Shown: piece by piece, positions 1 to 6,347 of the stretch | Position numbering within the stretch: position 1 is the stretch's first letter | Layout: every line of letters starts with the position of its first letter | Assembly: GCA_023395755.1 (NCBI GenBank) | Contig: JAEWYG010000046.1 | Location: 1 to 8,611 of the forward strand | Length of the DNA stretch: 8,611 nucleotides | Source of the DNA: Actinomycetes bacterium | GTDB lineage: Bacteria; Actinomycetota; Coriobacteriia; Coriobacteriales; Eggerthellaceae | Reading direction: 5' to 3' | Made by a program: the position numbers and the translations under genes | Notes under the pieces: generated by a model | What the model saw: the letters and a program-made list of their open reading frames with translations, nothing else | Told to the model about the DNA's origin: nothing | Database searches by the model: none

Positions 1-345
1 GCCAGACGATCGCGCATCTTCGGATGTGAGGAAAGTCCGGGCTCCACAGGGCAAGATGCCAGCTAACGGCTGGGCGGGGCGACCCGATGGAAAGTGCCAC
101 AGAAAAGAAAACTCCCCCACAGCCCTCGGGCTGCAGGGGAAAAGCTGAAACGGTGCGGTAAGAGCGCACCAGCGCGTCGGCAACGGCGCGGCTTGGAAAA
201 CCCCATCCGGAGCAAGCGCAAATAGGAACGCAACACGGCTGCCCGTCGTACGTTCGGGTTGCGTGCTTGAGGCGTGTGGCGACACACGTTCGAGATAAAT
301 GGCCGTTCAACGACAGAACCCGGCTTATCGACCCGCTCGCATTTC
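1..345 (+). ncRNA. rnpB: RNase P RNA (catalytic RNA, bacterial type A), 5' end clipped by window
   Basis: This is the RNA subunit of ribonuclease P, which removes 5' leaders from pre-tRNAs. The conserved core GAGGAAAGTC lies at 28-37, just after a UUCG-capped hairpin at 13-28 (CGCATC/GATGTG). The universal 3' element ACAGAACCCGGCTTATCG is at 313-330. Between them are the expected helices, including a CAGCC/GGGCTG hairpin near 120-134 and AGATAAATGGCC just before the 3' element. Compared with E. coli M1 RNA, the window starts roughly eight bases inside the gene, so the 5' strand of helix P1 is mostly missing; its 3' partner would be the ACCCGCTCGC stretch after 330. The 3' end is approximate. 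No T-tract terminator is visible between the RNA and the next gene at 401. Confidence 0.97.
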
Positions 346-400
346 ATCTCAAAGAACGTCATAATCGCGCATACGTTGCGCGCACAAACAAGGAGCGTTC

Positions 401-1108
401 ATGACAAAGCTCGGCATGGTTGGCGGGACAGGACCAGAATCCACCCTGATGTACTATCGCGAGATTGCTGTGCGCTTCCAGAAGCGCCACCCAAACGGGG
501 CTTTCCCCGCTCTCACCATCGAAACCGTGAACATGTACGAGATGCTGGGCTACGCGAAAAGTGGCGATTTTGATGCACTCGAACGTTATCTTGGAGGAGC
601 CGTCCGCAATCTCGAGGCGGCCGGTGCCGAGCTGGTCATCCTTACCGCTAACGTCGCGCACGTCGTATTCGACCGACTGCAACGCAACACCCGCACACCC
701 CTGCTCAGCATCCTCGAACCCACTTGCCAAGAAATCAACAAGCGGTCTCTTGGCAGAATAGCCTTAATCGGAACCGGGTTCACCATGAGTCAGCCTTATT
801 TCAAGGAAGCGTTTTTTGCCCAAGGCATCGAAGCAGTCGTCCCAAATGCCGAGGAGCGTGCGGTTATTGACGATATCATTGCGAGAGAGCTGGAATTCGG
901 CATAGTGAACGAAAGCTCGAAAGCTCTTGTCGATGCCATCATAGATCGTCTCATAGCTGAAGAAGGTGCGCAAGGCGTCGTGCTGGGCTGCACCGAACTA
1001 CCCCTCATGTACGGAGAAGCCCTCTTACCAGCACCTGTTTTTGACACGATGCAGCTTCATATCGAAAGCATCGTTGACCGCATGCTTGAGGAAAGTCGGG
1101 AAGGCTAA
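401..1108 (+). CDS. Aspartate/glutamate racemase family protein
   Basis: A 235-residue cytosolic protein of the PLP-independent Asp/Glu racemase superfamily, the usual length for aspartate racemases and E. coli YgeA. These enzymes normally invert an amino-acid alpha carbon with two cysteines acting as acid and base. The N-terminal phosphate-loop-like signature GMVGGTGPEST is at 5-15. The second catalytic cysteine is present as LGCTELPL (Cys197). The first site reads TANVAH at 82-87, so the residue before the conserved Asn is Ala83 instead of Cys. YgeA has Thr there, so single-cysteine members exist, but Ala cannot be an acid/base and substrate and reaction are uncertain. The ATG at 401 is chosen because AGGAG lies at 391-395, five bases upstream. 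A CATAAT hexamer at 360-365 could be a -10 element, but I see no convincing -35. The gene stands alone between rnpB and a convergent operon. Confidence 0.9.
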   Translation: MTKLGMVGGTGPESTLMYYREIAVRFQKRHPNGAFPALTIETVNMYEMLGYAKSGDFDALERYLGGAVRNLEAAGAELVILTANVAHVVFDRLQRNTRTPLLSILEPTCQEINKRSLGRIALIGTGFTMSQPYFKEAFFAQGIEAVVPNAEERAVIDDIIARELEFGIVNESSKALVDAIIDRLIAEEGAQGVVLGCTELPLMYGEALLPAPVFDTMQLHIESIVDRMLEESREG

Positions 1109-1337
1109 ACCACGCGTTTTCATATCGGCGTATCCGCCCGTTCGGCTTTTTGTGAAGCTCTTTGTCACGCCGCAGCAAACCATCGGCCTAATAAGGAGTA
1201 ACGGGTGCAAGGGGCGCACCTAAATGGCAATTCACCAACCCTCTTTTACCAACAAGCGTCCCGCCAACGCAGGGGATACTGTCATAAAACATCAGCCATC
1301 GCATCCACTTCGCCGCGCTCTCAACGAGGGTTATCTC
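1109..1337. other. Convergent intergenic region, no gene recognised
   Basis: This gap separates the 3' end of the racemase gene from the 3' end of the ABC ATPase gene on the other strand. It holds only weak structure: a 4-bp hairpin GGCG/CGCC at 1127-1138 followed about ten bases later by a TTTTT run, a GGTGC/GCACC hairpin at 1204-1220 without a U-tract, and GGTTA/TAACC at about 1329-1343 spanning the ATPase stop codon. Any of these may help termination, but none is a clear intrinsic terminator. An AAGGAG at about 1194-1199 lies before a GTG at 1205, but the frame that follows resembles nothing I know and runs antisense into the ATPase gene. Confidence 0.5.
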
Positions 1338-2225
1338 TTAACCTGGAAATAAGGTATAGGCGCGTCCTTGGGCAATATCATGGGGATGAATGGTCATACC
1401 AAAGGTGCGCTGCAACGCACCCAACGCCAGCACTTCATCGACCGTTCCATCTGCGGCAACACTCCCCCGATCCATGACCATCAGGCGATCTGAGTAGCGC
1501 AGCGCCAAATCGAGATCGTGGATAACCATGACCACGGTCTTTCCTTCTTCCTCATTAAGCGCACAAATCAACTCCATCACCTCATGACAAGCGCGTATGT
1601 CTAAATAGGTAGTGGGTTCGTCCAGCATAATAAGACGCGTATCTTGCGCAAGTGTCATGGCAATAAAAGCACGCTGACGCTCGCCACCCGAAAGCCGTCT
1701 CAAATCGCTGTTGCGAAAGCGTGCAATACCCGTACGCTCGAGAGCGTATTCCACCCGATCTCGATCTTCACCACTCAGTCTACCCTGATGGGCAAGGTGC
1801 GGATAACGACCGCAGGCTACCAAGGCCGCCACCGTCATAGCCGGGGGACGACCCGCCTGAGCAAGCACGGCTACCCGCCGAGCCCGTTCTTTAGTACGCA
1901 AGGCAAGCGTCGGAGAGCCGTCCACCCACGCCTCTCCCTCGCTCGGCCGCAACAGACCATCGAGCAACTTCACCATCGTAGACTTCCCGCACCCATTGGG
2001 ACCCACGATGCTCGTTACAGCACCGTGCGGAAAAGCGGCCGAAAGACCCTGGATAAAGGGATCTTTGGTATACGAGAATGACACACCGCGCAGTTCGGCG
2101 GCAGGTAAGGCAATAGGTAAGGCAGCTACCAAGTTGCACGCTTGCTCGTTCGCCGTCAAACTCGGAACCTCACTCGATACGACAGGATGAAGCACACGGA
2201 CACGCACGGTATCTGATTTAATCAA
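1338..2225 (-). CDS. ABC transporter ATP-binding protein, FecE/BtuD type (iron-chelate, heme or corrinoid uptake)
   Basis: This 295-residue cytoplasmic ATPase powers the importer encoded just upstream. All ABC motifs are visible and intact: Walker A GPNGCGKST at 75-83, Q-loop Gln123 (VLAQAG), signature LSGGERQR at 178-185, Walker B LIMLDEP at 198-204 and H-loop His236 (IHDLDLALRYSDR). The wording around the Q-loop and signature is that of the FecE/FhuC/BtuD family. The start is a TTG at 2225-2223, chosen because AGGAG lies at 2234-2238, eight bases upstream; it overlaps the permease stop (TTGATTAA), so translation is probably coupled. About 40 residues precede the usual beginning of the ABC domain (AELRGVSFSY), an unusual N-terminal extension with no evident motif. 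Later in-frame GTG codons at residues 7 and 11 are possible but worse-placed starts. The specific substrate cannot be read from the ATPase. Confidence 0.95.
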   Translation of the reverse strand: MIKSDTVRVRVLHPVVSSEVPSLTANEQACNLVAALPIALPAAELRGVSFSYTKDPFIQGLSAAFPHGAVTSIVGPNGCGKSTMVKLLDGLLRPSEGEAWVDGSPTLALRTKERARRVAVLAQAGRPPAMTVAALVACGRYPHLAHQGRLSGEDRDRVEYALERTGIARFRNSDLRRLSGGERQRAFIAMTLAQDTRLIMLDEPTTYLDIRACHEVMELICALNEEEGKTVVMVIHDLDLALRYSDRLMVMDRGSVAADGTVDEVLALGALQRTFGMTIHPHDIAQGRAYTLFPG

Positions 2226-3213
2226 GACTGTTTCTCCTGTTCTTCAGAATAAGATAGATGAAGAACGGGCCACCCAAAAATGCCATAAGGATACCAACCG
2301 GCACCTCGTAAGGAGCAAATAACACGCGCGAAAGTAGATCGCACACCACAACGAATGCCGCGCCCACCACCGCAGAAAGAGGTAAAACAAAACGGTTGTC
2401 GTGGCCGACAAAGAAACGCACTAGATGCGGAATAATAAGTCCCACGAATCCTAAGAGACCCGCAAAGCTTACGGCTGCACCTGCAAGCACCGCAGAAAGC
2501 CCCAGTAAGCTCAGACGACAGGCACCCACATGAAGACCAAGCGCATGGGCTGTCTCGTCTCCTAACGCCATAATGTTCAGACGACCAGCCGCCAAGAGTG
2601 CCGCAGCTAATCCTCCTGCGATATAAACTGCTGGCCAGAGCAAGTTGTCAAGCAACACACCCGAAAGACCACCCACCAAAAACGACGACGACCCAATATA
2701 GGCATCGGGATTTACGATAAGAATAGCGTTCATACCTGCGCCAAACACTGTGGTTATAGCAATACCAGCCAGCACCACGGTAAGTCTTGATGTATTAGCT
2801 CCCAGCGAAATACCAAAAATGATAAGAGCGGTAACCAGTGCGCCCACGAACGCCGCTAAGGGTGACAGCCAAAGCACACTGGGAAACACGCTGGCAGCAA
2901 TAAGCACAAACAGCCCCGCACCCGAGTTAATGCCAATAATGTTGGGGCTGGCAAGAGGGTTATCCAATACCGCCTGTATGATAGCACCCGCCACAGCAAG
3001 CGCTGCACCAGCGAGCAGCGCTGCAAGCACCCGTGGCAAACGAACGTTCACCAAGATACTTTTCGCTGCAGCGGAAACATCACCTCCGGTCGCCCAAGCT
3101 ACCAAATCGCCTAGGCTTACCGATGATGACCCCACCAAGAATGCCGCTGCGGTCACCCCCAAAAGCACCACAAGAGAAACCAGTACGACCAACGTTTTGC
3201 GCACTTCTACCAA
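2218..3213 (-). CDS. ABC transporter permease, FecCD/BtuC family
   Basis: This is an integral inner-membrane permease of about 331 residues, typical for the FecCD/BtuC family, whose homodimer moves iron chelates, heme or vitamin B12. The sequence is a succession of hydrophobic helices, starting with TLVVLVSLVVLLGVTAAAFL. Family hallmarks include RLPRVLAALLAGAALAVAGA, NPLASPNIIGINSGAG, and FVGLIIPHLVRFFVGHDNR followed by LPLSAVVGAAFVVVCDLLSR and a final PVGILMAFLGGPFFIYLI helix. The longest open frame begins with a TTG three bases after the binding-protein stop, with AGGG only two bases before it. The GTG three codons later (3204-3202) has AGGG at about ten bases and may be the true start. The gene follows the binding protein with almost no gap and overlaps the ATPase by eight bases, so the three form one translationally coupled unit. 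Confidence 0.95.
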   Translation of the reverse strand: MVEVRKTLVVLVSLVVLLGVTAAAFLVGSSSVSLGDLVAWATGGDVSAAAKSILVNVRLPRVLAALLAGAALAVAGAIIQAVLDNPLASPNIIGINSGAGLFVLIAASVFPSVLWLSPLAAFVGALVTALIIFGISLGANTSRLTVVLAGIAITTVFGAGMNAILIVNPDAYIGSSSFLVGGLSGVLLDNLLWPAVYIAGGLAAALLAAGRLNIMALGDETAHALGLHVGACRLSLLGLSAVLAGAAVSFAGLLGFVGLIIPHLVRFFVGHDNRFVLPLSAVVGAAFVVVCDLLSRVLFAPYEVPVGILMAFLGGPFFIYLILKNRRNSLD

Positions 3214-3216
3214 GCC

Positions 3217-4218
3217 CTAAGCGTACAGGTCGTCGAACAGTGTGCGATAACTTTCGGCCCATTGATTATTGGGTTTGTATAAAAACAGCTCTTTCGACAA
3301 AGTGAGGTAATTACCGCTCTGCACCGCCGTAAGCGTTGACCAGGCAGGATTCGCCGCCGTAGCTGCTTCGAGATTTTTCAATGCCGCCGCATCGTCGTTA
3401 CCCATAGGTACGACAAAGATGAAGTCAGGGTTCATCTCGATAATGGATTCGAGACTGAAGTCTTTCAATAGGCTTTTATTCTCGTCAGCTAGATTCTTTA
3501 CGCCCAGTTCTGCCAACATAGCCCCCGTCATAGATGACGAGGATTGCACGCGTGTACCTCCCGAATAGGTGGTCATAAGAAGCGCTGTGGGTGCCTTATC
3601 CGCGGGAACCTTCGCCTTCACCGCCTCGATCTCATCGGCAACCGTTTGGCCATTTTGTTGGTACAAATCATCGCGACCCGTAATATCGCAGCACGTGCGC
3701 AACATGCGCATATAATCAGGAAAGGTGGTTACTTCAAAATAGGCAACAGGAATTCCCGAAGCGTCCAGCGCTGCTTTCAGATCGGTTTGACTTGAGTTAC
3801 CCCCACGTCCACCCGTGCCGCCAGTCATAATAACAAAATCCGGCTCCAGAGCAATGATGGCTTCCAGGTTGGGGTTGGAAAAATCGCCCACCTTCTGCAC
3901 ATTTTTAGACTGCATATCGTAGCTGTCAAACGCATCATCAGAAGCGCCCACCAGGGTGCCACCTGCCAGTTCCCACGTGTTAGCAAAGCTTCCCATGCAA
4001 GCCACTACACGATCGTGCGTGGTAACCTTTACCTCATTGCCCATATCATCGGTAAACGTAGCACCTGTCGCTTGTTGCGTGGCCGCATCTTCCGAGGCTG
4101 CCTTCTGCCCGGTTCCCTGCTCGGACTTCGCGCATCCTACACCCATAAACAACATCGAAGCGGCAAGTATGCCCGAACATCCCAGCGCAAACCCACGCTT
4201 CAATAACGTCAATCTCAT
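3217..4218 (-). CDS. ABC transporter substrate-binding lipoprotein, FecB/BtuF type (class III)
   Basis: A 333-residue extracytoplasmic binding protein that would capture the substrate and deliver it to the adjacent permease. The N-terminus has a positively charged stretch (RLTLLKRG), a hydrophobic core and a cysteine at residue 29 (LFMGVGC), giving a lipoprotein signal; the -3 position is Gly instead of the usual Leu, so the lipobox is slightly off consensus. After a Ser/Ala/Gln linker, TFTDDMGNEVKV opens the periplasmic-binding-protein-like fold. NLEAIIALEPDFVIM and SLESIIEMNPDFIFVV are the paired lobe motifs expected in FecB/BtuF/FhuD proteins, and the C-terminal PNNQWAESYRTLFDDL is also typical. 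ATG start at 4218-4216 with GAAAGGA at 4226-4232. It lies 40 bases after the radical SAM gene, whose ribosome site has the identical GAAAGGA at the same spacing. Substrate unproven; heme or another iron/cobalt chelate is the natural guess. Confidence 0.93.
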   Translation of the reverse strand: MRLTLLKRGFALGCSGILAASMLFMGVGCAKSEQGTGQKAASEDAATQQATGATFTDDMGNEVKVTTHDRVVACMGSFANTWELAGGTLVGASDDAFDSYDMQSKNVQKVGDFSNPNLEAIIALEPDFVIMTGGTGGRGGNSSQTDLKAALDASGIPVAYFEVTTFPDYMRMLRTCCDITGRDDLYQQNGQTVADEIEAVKAKVPADKAPTALLMTTYSGGTRVQSSSSMTGAMLAELGVKNLADENKSLLKDFSLESIIEMNPDFIFVVPMGNDDAAALKNLEAATAANPAWSTLTAVQSGNYLTLSKELFLYKPNNQWAESYRTLFDDLYA

Positions 4219-4258
4219 CAGTTTATCCTTTCAATATACCGGTTAGCACAAGTGAAAA

Positions 4259-5263
4259 TTAAGCCAAGGGAACGGTGAGTTGTTGGCTGTGAGCGCAGTA
4301 GTCGTCCTGAGCCAAGATATCCCCGTCGTGATAGTAGGCGGCGCGAGCGCGACACCCCCCGCACCCCTGAGCGTAGTCGCAATTGCCGCATGCACCGGAA
4401 TAGTCTTTAGTGCGTAGCGTCTCAAACACGGGGCTCGTACGCCATATCTCGTCAAATGGAGTCTTCCGCACGTCGCCGGCCTCTTCGGTCATGTAAGCAC
4501 AGGGGCGAACCAGACCCTCTGATCCGATGACGCAATACGTCAGCCCCGCCAAGCAACCCCGCTCAAAGCGCGTATCAACACCCAGCTGCTGGGCGATGCG
4601 AGTAAACTGAGGAGCACACGTGGGCTTTACATCAATGGAAACTTCGGCCGACTTGCGCATAATATCTTGCAGGAGACGCTCGTTTTCAACCACCCTTAAG
4701 CTGGTTTCTTCAATATATTTGCCACGCCCAACCGGAATGAGAAAGAAGATATAGTGCGCCATTGCACCTATACTTTCAGCAAAGTCGGTAATGGCGCAAA
4801 TTTCATCCCTGTTCCAGTCCACAACCGTCGTATGTAGCTGGAACGGGAGTCCCGCCTGTTTGCAGGCCTCAATACCCTGCATGGTTAACTCAAAAGCCCG
4901 AGGGAGCCCACGGAACTCATCATGCTTAGCCGCATCGAGGCTGTCTACACTAATACCCATAGCACACGCCCCGCTTGCCTTAAGACGACGGGCGACCTCG
5001 GGGGTAATAAGGGTGCCATTCGAACCAAACACAGGACGCAGCCCCCGACTGGCCGCATGCGCCACTAAGTCGTAGATATCCGGACGCATAAGCGGCTCTC
5101 CACCCGAGAAGATCATGATCTTAAAACCCGCGCGTGCGATCTCGTCGATCATCTTCATGCCCTCAGCTGTCGTAAGCTCCTGGTCGGTAGCTTCCTCGGC
5201 ATCTTGGTAGCAGTGCGCACACTTCAGATTACATTGATTCGTTGTCATCCACGATACAATCAT
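4259..5263 (-). CDS. Radical SAM/SPASM-type protein resembling heme-pathway enzymes AhbD/NirJ2
   Basis: A 334-residue iron-sulfur enzyme. The radical SAM cluster motif CNLKCAHC is at 11-18 and the SAM-binding GGEP at 54-57. A second cysteine-rich C-terminal region (Cys216, 237, 244, 255, 292, 295, 301, 304, 323) includes GCGGCRARA and would hold one or two auxiliary 4Fe-4S clusters, as in SPASM/Twitch proteins. The opening MIVSWMTTNQCNLKCAHCYQ, the phrase AGFKIMIFSGGEPLMRPDI and the Cys-rich end closely match the AhbD/NirJ2 group. AhbD is known to decarboxylate iron-coproporphyrin III to heme in the siroheme-dependent pathway; NirJ-type members act on heme d1 precursors. The exact reaction here is inferred only. 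ATG start with GAAAGGA at 5271-5277, seven bases upstream. It is first in an apparent operon with the chelate importer, which supports a tetrapyrrole or iron role. I could not pick out a convincing promoter in 5264-5345. Confidence 0.88.
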   Translation of the reverse strand: MIVSWMTTNQCNLKCAHCYQDAEEATDQELTTAEGMKMIDEIARAGFKIMIFSGGEPLMRPDIYDLVAHAASRGLRPVFGSNGTLITPEVARRLKASGACAMGISVDSLDAAKHDEFRGLPRAFELTMQGIEACKQAGLPFQLHTTVVDWNRDEICAITDFAESIGAMAHYIFFLIPVGRGKYIEETSLRVVENERLLQDIMRKSAEVSIDVKPTCAPQFTRIAQQLGVDTRFERGCLAGLTYCVIGSEGLVRPCAYMTEEAGDVRKTPFDEIWRTSPVFETLRTKDYSGACGNCDYAQGCGGCRARAAYYHDGDILAQDDYCAHSQQLTVPLA

Positions 5264-5344
5264 GCACGTGTCCTTTCATAGATTGTCAGCACGCTAAAAA
5301 GCGACACCATCTTAGGTCAGGCAAAACAATGAGAAGTAAATGAT

Positions 5345-5390
5345 GGACGGACGCAGCACCGGGGAGGGAGGAGCGGTGCTGCGTCAGTCC
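5345..5390 (-). terminator. Strong hairpin after the MerR gene, probable terminator or operon boundary
   Basis: A perfect 11-bp inverted repeat, GACGCAGCACC (5350-5360) and GGTGCTGCGTC (5375-5385), encloses a 14-base loop. After one mismatch the stem extends by four more pairs (GGAC at 5345-5348 with GTCC at 5387-5390). It begins 17 bases after the MerR stop codon and ends about 80 bases before the radical SAM start, where a rho-independent terminator would sit. The downstream minus-strand sequence is T-rich but has no uninterrupted run, so it would be a U-poor terminator, or else an RNA-stability or attenuation element. The minus-strand loop is pyrimidine-rich (GCTCCTCCCTCCCC) and could pair with a Shine-Dalgarno sequence. 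Confidence 0.65.
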
Positions 5391-5407
5391 TGCAAAAGAG
5401 GTTCCGA

Positions 5408-6169
5408 CTAATCAGCCGGATCGGGCTTTGCGCGATAAGCAGCCACAATAGCCTCAAGATAATCAAACACCGACTGACGCAGCTCATCAAACGAACCGTC
5501 TGTACCGTGGGGAGCGATATTCTCCATAAGAATGAAGTTACGCGCAGATGCGGGAGTCTCTTGGCTTTCCTCAAGAGCAATATAGCGCTTCGCTAGATCG
5601 CGGTTGCGGGAGCCATCCACCGGTTCACGTAAGGGCATAAGTCGGATGGTATCAGCAATAAGCTCATGCCACTTCGAAACCGATTCACCACGGGCCGCAC
5701 GATCGGCAGCCTCGCCCTCATCGGCAGCATCGTCGCAAATACAGGTAAGCCGCCAGAAAAACTGACTCTCACCTTGGCAGCGTTCGACTGTGCTTGCGAG
5801 ACTTTCCCAGTCGGGAGCACCCGTACCCGCCAGATCATGTACGGCTCGCAGTGTAGTCATGCGCTTAAACAGCTGCTGAAAGCGATCTTCGATAGCATCC
5901 ATCTGTCCATTAGCGAGCTTTTGTAAAGCGGAATATTCGTCGAAAAGGCCTGCATCGGATTTGATCTGGGCCAAAGAAAGCCCCAGGTACTTCAAGGTCA
6001 TAATGCGATACAGATCTTTCACGTTGGCATCCGTGTAAAGACGCTGGTTTTGAGGGCCCTTTGCCGAGGGCGACAATAAGCCCTGCTGGTCGTAGTATTG
6101 GATCGTGCGCACGGTCACCCCGACGCGCCGAGCCAACTCTCCTACCGTCAAGTATCGTTGGTCGGTCAT
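5408..6169 (-). CDS. MerR-family transcriptional regulator with an uncharacterised C-terminal domain
   Basis: A 253-residue DNA-binding regulator. The N-terminus is a clear MerR winged helix-turn-helix: YLTVGELARRVGVTVRTIQ, then YYDQQGLLSPSAKG, then the RLYTDANVKDLYRIMTLKYLG wing and LSLAQIK. A helical segment rich in Gln, Met and Leu follows (about 85-115), the dimerisation coiled coil of the family. The last 140 residues form an acidic domain with three cysteines (ERCQGES, TCICDD) in no arrangement I recognise from metal-sensing MerR proteins, nor do I see a TipA drug-binding domain. The ligand is unknown. The ATG at 6169-6167 is preferred over the one at 6175-6173 because AAGGAG directly abuts the upstream ATG but lies six bases from this one. 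A MerR-type promoter precedes the gene, and the chelate-uptake operon follows on the same strand after a hairpin, making that operon the likeliest target besides itself. Confidence 0.92.
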   Translation of the reverse strand: MTDQRYLTVGELARRVGVTVRTIQYYDQQGLLSPSAKGPQNQRLYTDANVKDLYRIMTLKYLGLSLAQIKSDAGLFDEYSALQKLANGQMDAIEDRFQQLFKRMTTLRAVHDLAGTGAPDWESLASTVERCQGESQFFWRLTCICDDAADEGEAADRAARGESVSKWHELIADTIRLMPLREPVDGSRNRDLAKRYIALEESQETPASARNFILMENIAPHGTDGSFDELRQSVFDYLEAIVAAYRAKPDPAD

Positions 6170-6175
6170 ACCCAT

Positions 6176-6181
6176 CTCCTT
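6176..6181 (-). promoter_or_regulatory. Ribosome binding site that decides the MerR start
   Basis: AAGGAG on the minus strand directly touches the first ATG (6175-6173), which leaves no spacer. It is six bases from the second in-frame ATG (6169-6167), the normal distance. Translation should therefore begin at the second methionine, giving MTDQRYLTV. Confidence 0.75.
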
Positions 6182-6224
6182 GCGCGGCCCTTGCGTTCCC
6201 TCAACGCGGGCGGCTTCTCGTCTA

Positions 6225-6247
6225 GCACCGAGTAGATTGCTCGGTGC
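6225..6247 (-). promoter_or_regulatory. Hairpin at the predicted 5' end of the MerR transcript
   Basis: A perfect 8-bp inverted repeat, GCACCGAG and CTCGGTGC, encloses a 7-base loop. With the -10 element at 6254-6259, transcription should start near 6247-6248, so this hairpin would form at the very 5' end of the merR mRNA. It could protect the 5' end or be a second protein-binding dyad. Its role is inferred. Confidence 0.5.
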
Positions 6248-6253
6248 AACGCG

Positions 6254-6284
6254 AGCATACGCGATGACGTTACGTCATCGTCAA
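6254..6284 (-). promoter_or_regulatory. MerR-type promoter with 19-bp spacer driving the MerR gene
   Basis: On the minus strand TTGACG (6284-6279) acts as the -35 and TATGCT (6259-6254) as the -10. They are separated by exactly 19 bp (6278-6260) instead of the usual 17. Long 19-20 bp spacers carrying an operator dyad are the signature of promoters activated by MerR proteins, which twist the DNA to realign the two hexamers. Here the dyad falls in the spacer and the promoter reads straight into the MerR gene, about 85 bases upstream of its start codon, so autoregulation is likely. Confidence 0.75.
6262..6280. promoter_or_regulatory. Operator dyad, probable MerR binding site
   Basis: A perfect palindrome of two 9-base arms, CGATGACGT and ACGTCATCG, around a single central T at 6271. 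It fills most of the 19-bp spacer and touches the -35 hexamer, which is where MerR dimers bind. I see no second copy of the 9-base arm elsewhere in the window, including upstream of the radical SAM operon. Confidence 0.7.
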
Positions 6285-6347
6285 CGAAGATACGACGTCC
6301 TCCAGAAAATCACGACAAACTCGCGGGTATTCCCCTACTTTAAACCC

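Noticed and set aside
63..362. Minus-strand 99-codon frame
   Set aside because: It is antisense to RNase P RNA, whose conserved elements fully explain the stretch.
1127..1153. Possible intrinsic terminator for the racemase gene
   Set aside because: The stem is only four pairs and the T run is separated from it by about ten bases; too weak to call.
1205..1477. Plus-strand frame starting with GTG after an AAGGAG-like sequence, 90 codons
   Set aside because: It resembles no family, has low-complexity unlikely composition, and runs 140 bases antisense into the ABC ATPase gene.
2750..3220. Plus-strand 156-codon frame, rich in Ala, Ser, Thr and Pro
   Set aside because: It is the antisense shadow of the permease gene; its composition follows from hydrophobic codons read backwards.
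5292..5303. Short palindrome CGCT-AAAA-AGCG upstream of the radical SAM gene as an operator
   Set aside because: Only four pairs, with no similarity to the MerR dyad and no recognisable promoter hexamers around it.
5408..6169. Mercury or copper resistance regulator
   Set aside because: The cysteine spacing needed for MerR, CueR or ZntR metal sites is absent and no resistance genes are nearby.
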